Assembly (NCBI GenBank): GCA_963575745.1
Contig: CAUYUJ010009535.1
Coordinates: 247,567-289,066 of the forward strand
DNA from: Prorocentrum cordatum
Lineage: Eukaryota > Sar > Dinophyceae > Prorocentrales > Prorocentraceae
Direction: 5' to 3'
Length of the DNA stretch: 41,500 nt
The position numbers and the translations under genes are program-made. Positions 8,440 to 19,300 of the stretch are shown piece by piece. The stretch's first letter is position 1, and every line of letters starts with the position of its first letter. Below the pieces are notes generated by a model. It ran no database searches. It was not told the DNA's origin and saw nothing but the letters and a program-made list of their open reading frames with translations.

Positions 8440-11200
8440 GGCTACGGATCGGCCTGGGGCCCTCTTGGGGTCCTTTTGGATCCTCTTATGGCCCTCGGGG
8501 CCCTCTTCGGCCCCTCTTGGGCGCTCTGCGGCCCTCTTCTTAGAGCCCACTTGGGCCATCTTGGGGCCCTCTTGGGAACCTCCTGGGCCGTCTTGAGCCA
8601 GGCTCACTTGCCGACGAGGGTTCACATCACCCTTTGCACAGGGAGCCTTGGCGATCAGAGGTCTTTACGTCTTCGTTCGTGCTGGGCGCTCTTTTGGCGT
8701 ACAAGGCTTCTCACGTCATCGGGAACTTTTGGGATCCTTGGCGTTCAAAGCTTCTCACGCAACCGCCTGCCCTGGACATGTTCCGCCACCTGGACCTATT
8801 GGGCGAACCTTGGCGTCAAACCTGTGTCCGTCACTAGGAATTCGGCCTCTCCGAGCCCTCCTCCTTTTGGACCGTTTTGGAGCCCTTTGGGGGGCCTTGG
8901 GCCGTCTTGGGGCCCTCTCGCGGCCCTCTTGGGGGCCTCCCAGGGCCCTCTTAAGGCTCTCTGGGGAGCCCCTTTGGGGCCTCTGGGCCCCTCTTGGGCC
9001 GTCTTGGGGATCTTCTGAGGCCGTCTTGGGGCACTCTTAGGGGCCCAATGGGCTGCTGTGGGGCAATATGCCAGGCATGTTGGTTGGTCGGCAGCCCGAA
9101 AAGGCGAGGACGACGAGAATCCAAAACACCTTCAAACACCAGAGCAGAATCAGTGTCGTTGGCCTCCTGAGGCCATCTGGGGTGTTCTCTTGAGGGCCTC
9201 TGAGGTCGTCCTGGAGCCACCTCTTGGACCATCTTGAAGACATCTGAGGCCATCGCAACACCCTTGGACGGTCTTCGACCCTCCTGGAACGCTCTTCGAC
9301 CGTTTCGGAACCCTCTTGGACCTCTCTTGGGCTGTCTTGGGGACCTCTTGGCCGATTTTTGGGGCCTGTTGGGCCGTCGTGTGGGGTTGGTTTACCCCGG
9401 TCCCGGCCCGCTTCAACCCTCCCCTGGAACCCCTCCTGTCGCCCCATCAGAACGTCATTACTCGTACCTGGCTCGCTCCGTCACCTGGGCCGGCACGGGA
9501 ACGGACAGAGCGCTTCAGGTCACCGCTCGCTCTTGGGAGCCTTGGCGTCACGAGCTTATTACGTCATCGTTCGCTCTTGAAGGCCTGGTGTGAAGAGTTG
9601 TTCACGCCGGCGTTCACTCTTGGGAGCCTTGGAACTAAGCGCTGCTAACGTCACCGTTCGCTCTTTGGAGCCGAAGCGTTAGGAGCTTGCTGCTCCAGTG
9701 CTCGCTCCTGGGAATCTTGGATTCAAAACTTGTTACGCCACCGGCTCGTGTGAAAAGAGCTATCCAGTCACCTGGGCTGTCTGGGGGGGGTCCTCTGGGG
9801 CCCTTTGGGGTGTCTTGGGGCCCTCTTGGGCTGTTCTGGGGCCCCCTGGCGATATCTTGAAGGGCTTGGCCCGTCATGGGCCCCCTTAGGACCTCGTCGG
9901 CCCTCTTGGTGGCCTTCTGCGGCAATGCCGGGGCTCTCTTGGGAGCCTCTCGGTGCCCTGCTTGGCCCCTCATCGGGCTCCCTGTGGCCGTCCGGAGGCC
10001 CTCTTGGGCTGTCTTTGGGCCCTCTTGGGAGCCTCCTGGCCCGTCTGGGGGCAGTCTCGGAGGCCCTCAGAGCCGTCTTCGGCAGATCTGGGCCCGAAAA
10101 GGTGGGAACCTCCAAATCAATGAACAACCTATGGAACATCAATGTTGTTTGCATCTTGGGTCCCCAAAGACCGTCCTGTGGCCATCTGCGGTTATCTTTG
10201 AACGCTCTTGGCAAGTCGTGGGCTCTCTTGGAGCGGCCTCTCGGCTGCTTTTGAAGGCCAATTGGGCAATATTAGGGGGAAAGTGTTGTGTGTTACGCCG
10301 ACGCGGTCGCGCTTATCCTCTACCCTGGAACCCCTCCCTGAAGCCCTAGAGGGCTTCGCCCTACCATAACGTTTTCCCGCCACCGTTCGCTCTTGGGAGC
10401 CTTGGCGTTCAGAGTATTGTTCACGCCACCGCTCGCTCTTGGGAGCCTTGGCGTTTAGAGTTTATTCCGTCACCGTTCGCTCTTGAAGGCCTGGTGTGAA
10501 GAGTTGTTCACGCCGGCGTTCACTCTCGGGAGCCTTGGAATTAAGCTCTTCTTGCGTCACCGTTCTCGTTGTTGGAAGCCTTGTCGTTAAGAGCTGTTTG
10601 CGTCACCGCTCGCTCTTGGGAGCCTTGGCGTTCAGAGCTTCCTGGGCCATTGTTCGCTCTTGGGACCCTCGGCGTTCAAAGCAATGTACGTCACCGCGTC
10701 GTGCAAAAAAAGATGTTCCAATCATCTAATGCCCTTGGGTACCTTGGCGTCTTGCGTCCGTCATTGGGTCGTCTGAGGGGCGTCCTCTGGGGGGTCTCGG
10801 GGGACTTGGCCGTCTTAAGGCCCTCTTCGGACCCTCTTGCGGACTTCCTACGGCACTTTGGGGGCTCTCTTGGGGACCTCTTGGGCCCCACTTCACCCGT
10901 CTAGGGGCTCCCTGTGGCCGTCCCGGGGCCCACTTGGGCCGTGTTGAGGTTTTCTTGGGAGCCTCCTGGGCCGTCTCGGGGCAGTCTTGCAGGCGTCAGA
11001 TCCATCTTCGACTGATCTGGACCCGCAAAAGCGAAAAGCCTCAAATCCGTTTTACTGCACATTTATGTGTGTTGCTTTCCTGGGCCGCCTGGGGCGTCCT
11101 ATTTGGAAACTGTCGGGCCGTCCTAGTTAGGGGCCTCGTGGGCCGTCTCGGGGGGCTTGGGTCGCCTTGGGCCCATCTGTCTGTCATGTGTTATTCTCTT
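8440..11200 (+). repeat. Higher-order repeat array, about three ~0.9-kb units
   Basis: Each unit has four parts. First is an array of about 45-bp subrepeats built on CGCTCTTGGGAGCCTTGGCGTT (about 8640-8830, 9500-9760, 10370-10700). Second is a degenerate GGCCCTCTTGGG short-period array. Third is a less GC-rich core containing CCGAAAAGGCG and an AAAC/CAAATC stretch (9088-9165, 10090-10148, 11020-11083). Fourth is more CTTGGGGCC sequence. A CCCTGGAACCCCTCC landmark recurs at about 9424 and 10322, giving a period near 900 bp. Open frames crossing it are Gly/Pro/Ser/Arg low-complexity in all frames and are not genes. Confidence 0.72.
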
Positions 11201-11211
11201 GCAAAGGGTAA

Positions 11212-12387
11212 CTAGAGCTCCGACCACTTTATTTCGGCGTCGTCGCACCGCCCTCACGCGTTGATTTCATCTCAGCGTCGCACCGCCCCGACCGCACCGC
11301 ACCGCACCGCCCCGACCGCACCGCCCCGCCCCGCCCCCCCGCCCCTCCCCTCCCCAGCAACCCAGCGCACCGCCCCCTCCGCCGCGACCACTTTATTTCG
11401 GCGTCGTCGCACCGCCCTCCCCCTCCCCCGTCGCACAGTCCTCACCCCCCCCCGCCCCTCCAACTCCTCAGCAGCTCTTTCGGCGTCGTCGCACCGCCCT
11501 CACGCGTTGACTTCATGTCAGCGTCGCACTTCCCCCCCCTCCCCGGCCGCCCAGCGCACCGCCCCCCCCGCCCCGACCACTTTATTTCGGCGTCGTCGCA
11601 CCGCCCCCCACACCACCATCTCCCCTCCCCGCCGCCCAAGCAACCCAGCGCACGCCCCCTCCGCCGCGACCACGTTATTTCGGCGTCGTCGCACCGCACT
11701 CACTCCCCCCCCGTCGCGCACCGCCCTCACCTCCCGCCCCCCCCCCCTTCCCCAGCAGCCCAGCGCACCGCCCCCTCCGCCGCGACCACTTTATTTCGGC
11801 GTCGTTGCACCGCCTTCCCCCCCCTCACCTCCCCCCGCCCCGCTCCCCCCTCGCCACCTCTCCCCAGCAGGAGAGCGCACCGACCACTCCGCCGCGACCA
11901 CGTCATTTAGGCGTCGTCGCACCGCCCTCACCCCAGCGTTGCCCAGCAGCGTTGACTTCATGTCAGCGTCGCATCGCCCCGACCGCACCGATCCGCCCCG
12001 CCTACCCGCCCTCCCCCTCCTCTCCCCCGCAGCCCAGCGCACCGCCCCCTCCGCCGCGACCACATCATTTCGGCGTCGTCGCACCGCCCCCCCCGTCGCG
12101 CCGCCCTCTACCCCCCCACCGTTCCTCCGTGTCCCCAGCAGCCCAGCGTCCTCCTCCTCCGCCGCGGGCCGCGACCACTTTATTTCGGCGTCGTCGGACC
12201 GCTCTCACCCCCCCGACCCCCCTTCCCGAGCAGCCCAATGCCCTTCGGCGTCGCACCGCCCCCCCCGCCCCGACCACTTTATTTCGGCGTCGTCGCACCG
12301 CCCCCCCCCGTCGCACCGCCCTCACACCCCCCGCCCACCCCCTCCCCAGCAGCCGAGCGCACCGCCCCCTCCGCCCCGACCACTTCC
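11212..12387 (+). repeat. GC-rich minisatellite 1
   Basis: Irregular tandem array whose most constant part is CGACCACTTTATTTCGGCGT followed by CGTCGCACCGCCC, alternating with C-rich linkers that contain CCCAGCAGCCCAGCGCACCG. More than ten copies are visible, with linkers of variable length. An occasional longer insert carries GTTGACTTCATGTCAGCGTC (11505, 11946). It begins with TTGCAAAGGGTAACTAGAGC at about 11199. The long open frames are products of C-rich composition, not coding evidence. Confidence 0.8.
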
Positions 12388-13060
12388 TTCTTTTGCACAG
12401 GGTGTATAGAGCTCCGACCACTTTATTCCGCGTGCACCCCCCCCCCCCCGCGTCCCCAGCGCCAGAGTGGGACCCCCGCGCCGTGGCTCTCTTCCCCGAG
12501 CCCCCCCGCGCCCCCCAGCGTTCCAGCAGAAGCCCCGCCCACTGCCCCCTCCGCCACGAGCACTTTATTCCGCGTCGCACATTTCCCTACCCCGCCGCGC
12601 CCTCAGCGCCAGAGTGGGACCCCCACGCCGTGATTCTCTGCCCCGAGCCCCCCCGCGCCCCCATCGTCCCAGCGGGAGCCCCGCCCACTGCCCCCTCCGC
12701 CACGAACGCTTAATTCCGCCGTCCCCAGCGCCCCAGTTGGACCCCCGCCTCGCGGCCCTCTGCCCTAAGCCCTGCCCAATGCCCCCTCCGCCCCGATAGT
12801 TTTATTCCGCGTCGCGACGCACGCCACCTCCCCCCCTCATCTCCGCGCCCCCAGCGCCCCAGTGGGACCCCCGCCCCGTGGCCCTCTGCCCCAAGCCCCG
12901 CCCAGTGCCCCCTCCGCCCCGACAATTGTATTCCGCGTCGCGACACACGCCGCCTCCCCCCCCCTCATCTCCGCGCCCCCAGCGCCCCAATGGGACCTCC
13001 GCCCCGTGCCCCCTCCGCCCCGAGCACTGCATTCCGCGTCGCGACGCACGCCCCCCCCCC
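12388..13060 (+). repeat. GC-rich minisatellite 2, related to minisatellite 1
   Basis: It starts with TTTTGCACAGGGTGTATAGA and GCTCCGACCACTTTATTCCG, a close copy of the beginning of minisatellite 1. It continues with a different unit of about 100-130 bp: CCCCAGCGCCAGAGTGGGAC, then …CCGAGCCCC…, then GCCCACTGCCCCCTCCGCC, then …TTTATTCCGCGTCG. Five to six copies. The copia element is inserted at its right end, in a C/T-rich tract. Confidence 0.78.
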
Positions 13061-13065
13061 CCTCC
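13061..13065. repeat. Putative 5-bp target duplication of the copia element, left copy
   Basis: CCTCC, matched by CCTCC at 21345-21349 just outside the other LTR. Five bases is the usual length for copia elements, but the site is C/T-rich so chance agreement is possible. Confidence 0.55.
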
Positions 13066-13392
13066 TCTGAATCCCAGAGAGCCTGCAGAGGTCTCTGAAG
13101 TTCTGGAACTTGCTCACCTCGCTCTCCAGGGATGTCCAAAACTGATGTTCAAGATTTACTCGTAAATCTGAATCCTGCTTCACACGATGAGCACCTTTTG
13201 CTCTCCTGAGACGATCGCGGCCCCAGTGCGCGATCTGTGCAGCTAAATTCAGCTGCCTAGGTAAAACAGGCCCGCCCACCCACACCTTGAGCCAGTGGGC
13301 GGCGGTCACAGAACACGGCAGACCATGAACGCACAGAGAAGCATCTAAAATCTAATCAGCATACGTGCCTGCTACTCTGTGTTCCTTTCAGA
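13066..13392 (-). repeat. copia 3' LTR
   Basis: 327 bp, matching 21018-21344 with about ten substitutions. The polyprotein frame runs into it: the TGA stop (13388-13390) is made of the first LTR bases. In the sense orientation the sequence just before this LTR is pyrimidine-rich (CTTCTTTTCCGCC), so no ordinary polypurine tract is visible. Confidence 0.93.
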
Positions 13393-16300
13393 CAGGCGGA
13401 AAAGAAGCTGCCGTGTTCACGGGGTCATCACGACCCTGCCGAGAGCTGCTCGGCTCCACATTGCCGTCCTCTGTCTGGATCTCCCTCGGGAGCTCCTGCT
13501 GCTGCCTGGATTTCCGGCGCTCCTCGAAGACTTGCTTGGCGGCTGCAGCGTCCTCGGGCTTCGCGGCATCGAAGATGCCCTTGCCCAGGGCGGCCCGTTT
13601 TCGTGCACTCATGAAATTCCCGTCGTAGATGAGCCTCCATTCCTGCTTCTCCAGGAACAGCTTGAGGACACCGAAGGCTTGCCAGCTGCCCTTCGTGAGC
13701 CCGTCCGAAATCTGCGCGTGGGAGTGCACCCGCCTGACCACGGTCTTCCCTTCATCGAGAGCATTCCGAAGAGCCAGGGCCTCGATCGCTGCACGTCGCT
13801 CCTCGAGCCCGAGTCCAGCCGACTGTGACCGTACCACCCAGTCGTAGAACGCCTTGCAGTCCGTGACCAGCACCGCTGGCAAATGATGGAGCAACGTCAT
13901 CTTCTCCTGGATGGGAGACTTGTCCAGCAGTATCTCGGCCAGCACCATGCGCACCATGCATTGTTCACCTTCAGCGTCTCCAGCCCCCTGAACTTCTGCT
14001 GCCAGGCTTGAGCGAGCCACGCGTCCGAGTTTCTTAGAGCCCCAGTCGAGCACGGTGAACTGCGACTTCTCGCCGTCCATGGCCTTCGTGGCCGCGATGG
14101 CGGTGAGGTAGCCACCTTGTGAATGGCCGTCTGGCCGGCTAGCCCAGGCTGCGTCGCGCCACGTGAAGACGGCCAGGTCGTCCAAGTCATGGCGGTGGAT
14201 CTGAAGTCCCATGTGTTGGTTCTGCTTGATCAGCTTGACGATGTTGTTGGCGGCCGTGAACAGACTGTGGGTGCCCTCAGGAATCTTCGACTGGAGCTCT
14301 GCGACCCACGCGAGCAGGAAGGGCATGGTGTTGACGCCCAGCCAGTAGACCTCTCCGCAGAACGCACGCAACACGGTCTGGTCCTTGTCGCGCAGGTTGT
14401 CCGTCGGTCGGTGCCGTCCTCCGTCAGGTGGCCGTACTTCGGTGATCTTGTCGGCGTAGGCGCGCTGGTGCAGGAAGAACCCCTTCTCGTTCTCCTCGAT
14501 GGTGACCCCGCACTGTTCCAGGCAGGTGATACCGTCATTCATGTCCTCCCAGGTGCCCCACTTGTAGAGCTTCCGGATCTGAGACACGATGTTGGTCCAC
14601 TTGGGGTGAGCGGTGTCACCTGCCAGAATGAAGTCATCCACGCGTGCCATGACCATACCGATGAGGCGTCTGGTCTGTGGGCACCGCACCTGCCACATGC
14701 ACGGATCCAGCTCGCAGGGCTGCAGTCCGAGCTTCTTGAAATCGACCTTCACCGTTTCCCACCAGTCACGCGGGGCCTCCCCGATGCCGTACCCGGGCTT
14801 GACAACGCGTAGTAGCTCACCCTCCTTCACCTTGAAGGCCTTCTTCAGCACGGCGTCGGGTTCAATGAACAAGTCCTTGTCCAATTCGTTAGCCTGCAGG
14901 AACGCCGAGGTGACGTCACCCTCGATCAACTTCCAGTCGTGTGCAGCCGCGATCGTGAGCATCACGTTGCGAGCCCGTCTAGATGCAGTTGGGCTAGCCG
15001 TAGGCTCCTTCCCGAGGTCCTTCGTTTGGTAGCCGAGGAGCACGAGTCGCGCCTTGGCCCTGCCGTCCGCCTTCCTCGTGAAGAGCCACCGCGCCCGGAT
15101 GATGTCGGCACTGTCCTTGACCTCAGACGCGGGTACTGGTCGGAGTCCACGATGCTGAAGCCAGTTGTCCGTCTCCTTAGAGATGGCCACTTCGAACTCT
15201 GCCCTCTCGGATACGTTCATCTTGGACCATGAGAGCTCGAGCTTGTCCTTCCGGCGCTGGTTGGCGACGAAGCTGTTGAGAACTGCCTTGTCGACGCTCC
15301 TGTCGGCCCCCTCGCTCTTGATGTGCTCGAAATATGCTGTCTGGTGCTCGTCTATCCCCAGGAGAATGTCCAGGTCGTCCTTCTGGAGGTCCGCCCAGAG
15401 CTCGCTCTCGTCCATGTCGTTGTTGTCCTTCCGACGCTTCTCCGGCGGCTGATAGAGGTCCAGCTCCGGTCCACGATGTGTCATGCGGTACCGAGGGAGC
15501 GCCGGTGATGACGAAGCAGAAGGCTCTCTTGGTGCTGCTGGTGTTGCTTCCTCAGAGGCTGGTGCTTCAGCTGGAGGTAGGTCCACTGGCGGAGGCTGCT
15601 GAGGTATCTCTGCTCCTGCGGGTGGTGCCATCTCCTGGTCCTGAGCGTCTTCGGAGGGTTCGCCTGGTTCTGCTTCTGGTTGAGCCATAGACCTCGGTGT
15701 AGTGTGGCTCGACTCCGGTATGTTCGTCTCCTCCTCCGTGACAGCGGCAGGTGGCGCTTCTGCCTCGTCTCCTGGTTGGAATGTCTCGGTGGTCCTCGGG
15801 GGCTCGTATGCTGTGAGGTCCAGGCGGCGCTGCTCCACCAGGTCCTCGAACGTCCCAGCCTTGGCGGTCTCCAGGATCTCTGTCATGGTCTTCCCAAGGG
15901 AGGCCTGCTTCTTGAGTTCGGTCAGCATCTTCTCCGTCTCGGAGGCTGGTCGTAGATGCTCGGGCGCGCACCTGATCAACGAGTTCCAGTGGGCGATCCA
16001 GACGACCGAGGTCACCCGGGCACGGCCGTCGATATGCCGTTTTTCCTGAACGAGCACTCGTGCAGGTCCGTACCACCCTCCTTTCTTGCCAGGTCGGTTC
16101 TCCCGTCCTTTGCCGTCACGCCAGAAGTACACGAGGTCGCCGGCCTCCCAGGTCTGGTAGATCTGGTTCCTGGCTTGCTCGGCATGGCGTCGCCGTTCTG
16201 CATACTCGCACTCGAGGTAGCTCTGGCGGGCCAGAAGTCGCCTCTGCTCCTGCGTCTCGCCGGTCTCCCCGTCGATGATGGCGAAGGGGTTATTCGTGGG

Positions 16301-19300
16301 GGCCATCCCTGTGACGCCCAGCGCGTGCTCGAATGGGGAGTGATTTCCCACCTTGTCCATGGAGTTGATCGCACTCACGGCCCAGGTGACCAGCTCCTGC
16401 GTGCTGCACTCGGGGTCGTGGGTGGCCATCTTCGTCATGAGTCGCTTGAAGAGCTGTATGCGACGTTCCACCTTGCCCATGAGCCAGTGCGCCTCCCCAG
16501 GCGCGATCCATATCTCGATCCCATGGTCGGATGCCCACTTCGCGACTATCTGAGAGCAGTGGCACCCTTCTGGGTCCATGCGAAGAAGGGCAGGTTGACG
16601 GTAGTGGCTGCACCACGATTCCCACGTAGAAATCACCTCGATGGCTGACCGGTTGCCGCTGCGCTCGCCCTTCTGCCCGTGGTAGGTGACGCTGGTGAGG
16701 CCGGACCCCTCGTCGAGGTTCAGGGTCATGCTGTGGGAGGTCTGCTGGGGTGAGAGCCACTCCAGTCCGTCCGTGGCGAGGACTTCGAGCACGCCCGGAA
16801 TCTCCACGCCTGAGGCTACTCGCGCAGCTTTGGGGAGCTTCCCAATATGACAACCATGGCATTGAAATTGAAGTGCCAGTTGGAGTACAGGGACCGCTGC
16901 ACCAGAGGCCTTGAGAATATTGTAGAGTGTCTTGTTGCTGGGATGTCCCAGATTGCGATGAAGTCGCGCGAGTCTCTGTTCGATCTCTGAGACCTCCTTC
17001 TTCGACAGCTCCGTCTTGACGCCCAGGCCTTTGATGGAAGCCTCGGCGGTCTCCATCTCGATGTCCTCCTCCGTGTTCAGCTCCCCTAACTCGACCGACG
17101 TCTCGACGTCGTCCTCTTCTGGAATCTGTTCCAGGCCCGCATAGATCTCCTTGCCGTACTGGGAGGCTACGTTCTTCTTAAGGATGTTCTTGGCCCAGGC
17201 TCGGCACATGGCCGAGGGATAGTAGGCTGTCTGAGCCACCAGATGTCCGTCCTCGATGGCACGATGTAGGTGATTATCTCCTCGTCCCGTTCGGTTGCTG
17301 CAGAGCCGGCCCACCTTCGCTCCAAAGTCGGGGTCGGTAGAGCATACTCGCCATGCCTTCTTCACCAAGAGTCCTGACCTCTCGTCACGAAGTCCGTAGG
17401 CACACCCATGGATGATCGTCTCGCACATCTCTGACCGCATTGTCTTAATGGAGGGTGACCTCGACCAGCTGCGACTATTCCAGGGCTGCTCTAACTCAAC
17501 GTGGCAGTCCACGATCTTCTTCGCCTCCTCGTACAGTGCCAGGCACCCCCGTTGGATCCTGCGCGCCTGTCGGATCTTGTCCGAGAGCTGCTTTCTCTGG
17601 GCCTCCGTCCTCTGGTTCAGGTTCTGGAAGGGACAGTCTGCGGTGCACGGGGGGCTCAACACCAACCGTCGAGGTCGTGCCATTCGAAGTAGATGCATGG
17701 CCCTGCGGACGCCTGTGGCCGTGCCCATGTCATAGCCGTTGAAGAGCCCACACCGCATCACCTGGCCATGCTGCGCCTCCACCGCCTTGCCGAGCGACGA
17801 CTCGTTCGGGCAGCACACCTCCATGAGATCCGCGCGCTTGGTCTTGGTCAGGTTGACGGTGTTCTCGCCGATCTCGAAGTAGATCTGGTCCACCACCTTG
17901 GTCTGCGCCTGGTAGAATGTGAGGAGGTCCGCGTCGGTCAATGGCTTCAGCGGCCCCGCTTCTTCGCGGTCTCCGTCGCGTCCGAATCGTCCAGCATGCT
18001 GTCGTCCGGCACTTGCAGAAACACCCAGGGCCCCGCGGGGTCGCACTTTGCCGGCTTCGACGCCAGGCGCCTCCACCGCATCGCCACGGCCTGACTCCGG
18101 ATGTCCCCCAGCGCTTCGCCGAAGGCTTCCTTCTCCGAGGTCGATCCGTCCGGATGCAGGCGTAGGCATCGATGACTCTTGCCTCCGCGGCAGCTGCATC
18201 CCGTGATCGCGCGGTTGGGCGCCTTGCAGCATGAGCACCTCGATCGAACTGTTGAGCTCGGTGGTGTCGGAGGCGGTGGCGGTGGTTGTAGCGGTGGTCC
18301 TGCTGGTGGAGTCGCTGGCACCGGGTAGCTCATCCCCATGTACACTTCGTGGGGCGTCGCAAGTAGGGCAGCAGGAGGCCATGCAGGATGAGGTCCGTAC
18401 CGTGCCTGGAGTCGAAGGCAGTAGTGGGACATGCCGCCGTTGCAGCTGCACCCTCTCCGAGTCCGTCCCACCGCTCCGCAGCGCTGGCATCGTCCTGGTG
18501 GCTGGTACTGCACTGGTGATCCCGTAGGACTGTTGATCGGCATATGCAGCGGTGGTGTTGCTGGCGCTGAGCCCGCTGTCGACGGAGCTGACGTCGGCGT
18601 GGCAGCCGAGGATTCTGCTCGAGTCCTCGGACGCGCCCACTCTGGTCGTGCTGACGGCGGCTGCTGTCGCGAAGAAGAGTCTCCACATGACATCAGACGC
18701 GTTCTGATATGTAGGATATGGAAAAACTGAACTGCTGGGACTCTCGGAAGTTCCTGCACGACATTTTTGGGCCACACGAGGCTGAGGAATATCGTTTAAC
18801 TTCTTGGGGTTCTGTTCAGGGTCCTCCTCTGGCAGGTGCATCTCGTTTCTCCTGGAAGGTCCCCCGAAGCTGACCCTAGTTGTCCTCTGGGTTCCCCTAG
18901 GACTTTCCCTCGTACTAGAACCTCTTGTTGCCTCCGAAGTCCCCGAGAATGTCCAAGAGCTCCTCCACCTTGTCCCACTCGAACCCCTGGTCGTCATCGG
19001 TCTCGGGCAGCTCGAACATTGAGACGTCGTGGGTCTTCTCTCGGTCGCACATCGCGTCGCTCTCGGTCGGCTCGAGGGGGGCTGGCTCGAGGTCTCTCCA
19101 GGAGATGTGGGCCCTCTTGAGGTCCTCGAGGCTCCTGGGACGTGGCTGCCCCCTGGACCGGGAAACGAACCCGGGCACCTTGGGCACCTTTCTGTGGGCC
19201 CCCCCGATGATGAGGACGACGATGGAGATGATATCTCGCTGGCCGACATCACCAGGGGGTGCTGTCCATAGCGCGCGGCGAGGCAGCCAGCGCAGCCCGT

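Noticed and set aside
9440-10720. Regularly spaced ~45-bp repeats resembling a CRISPR array
   Set aside because: Units are contiguous and diverged, without unique spacers or cas genes, in a eukaryotic context.
11261-12713. Long Pro/Ser/Arg-rich frames, possible extensin-like protein
   Set aside because: GC-rich minisatellite with irregular linker lengths that do not keep a frame; no codon periodicity.
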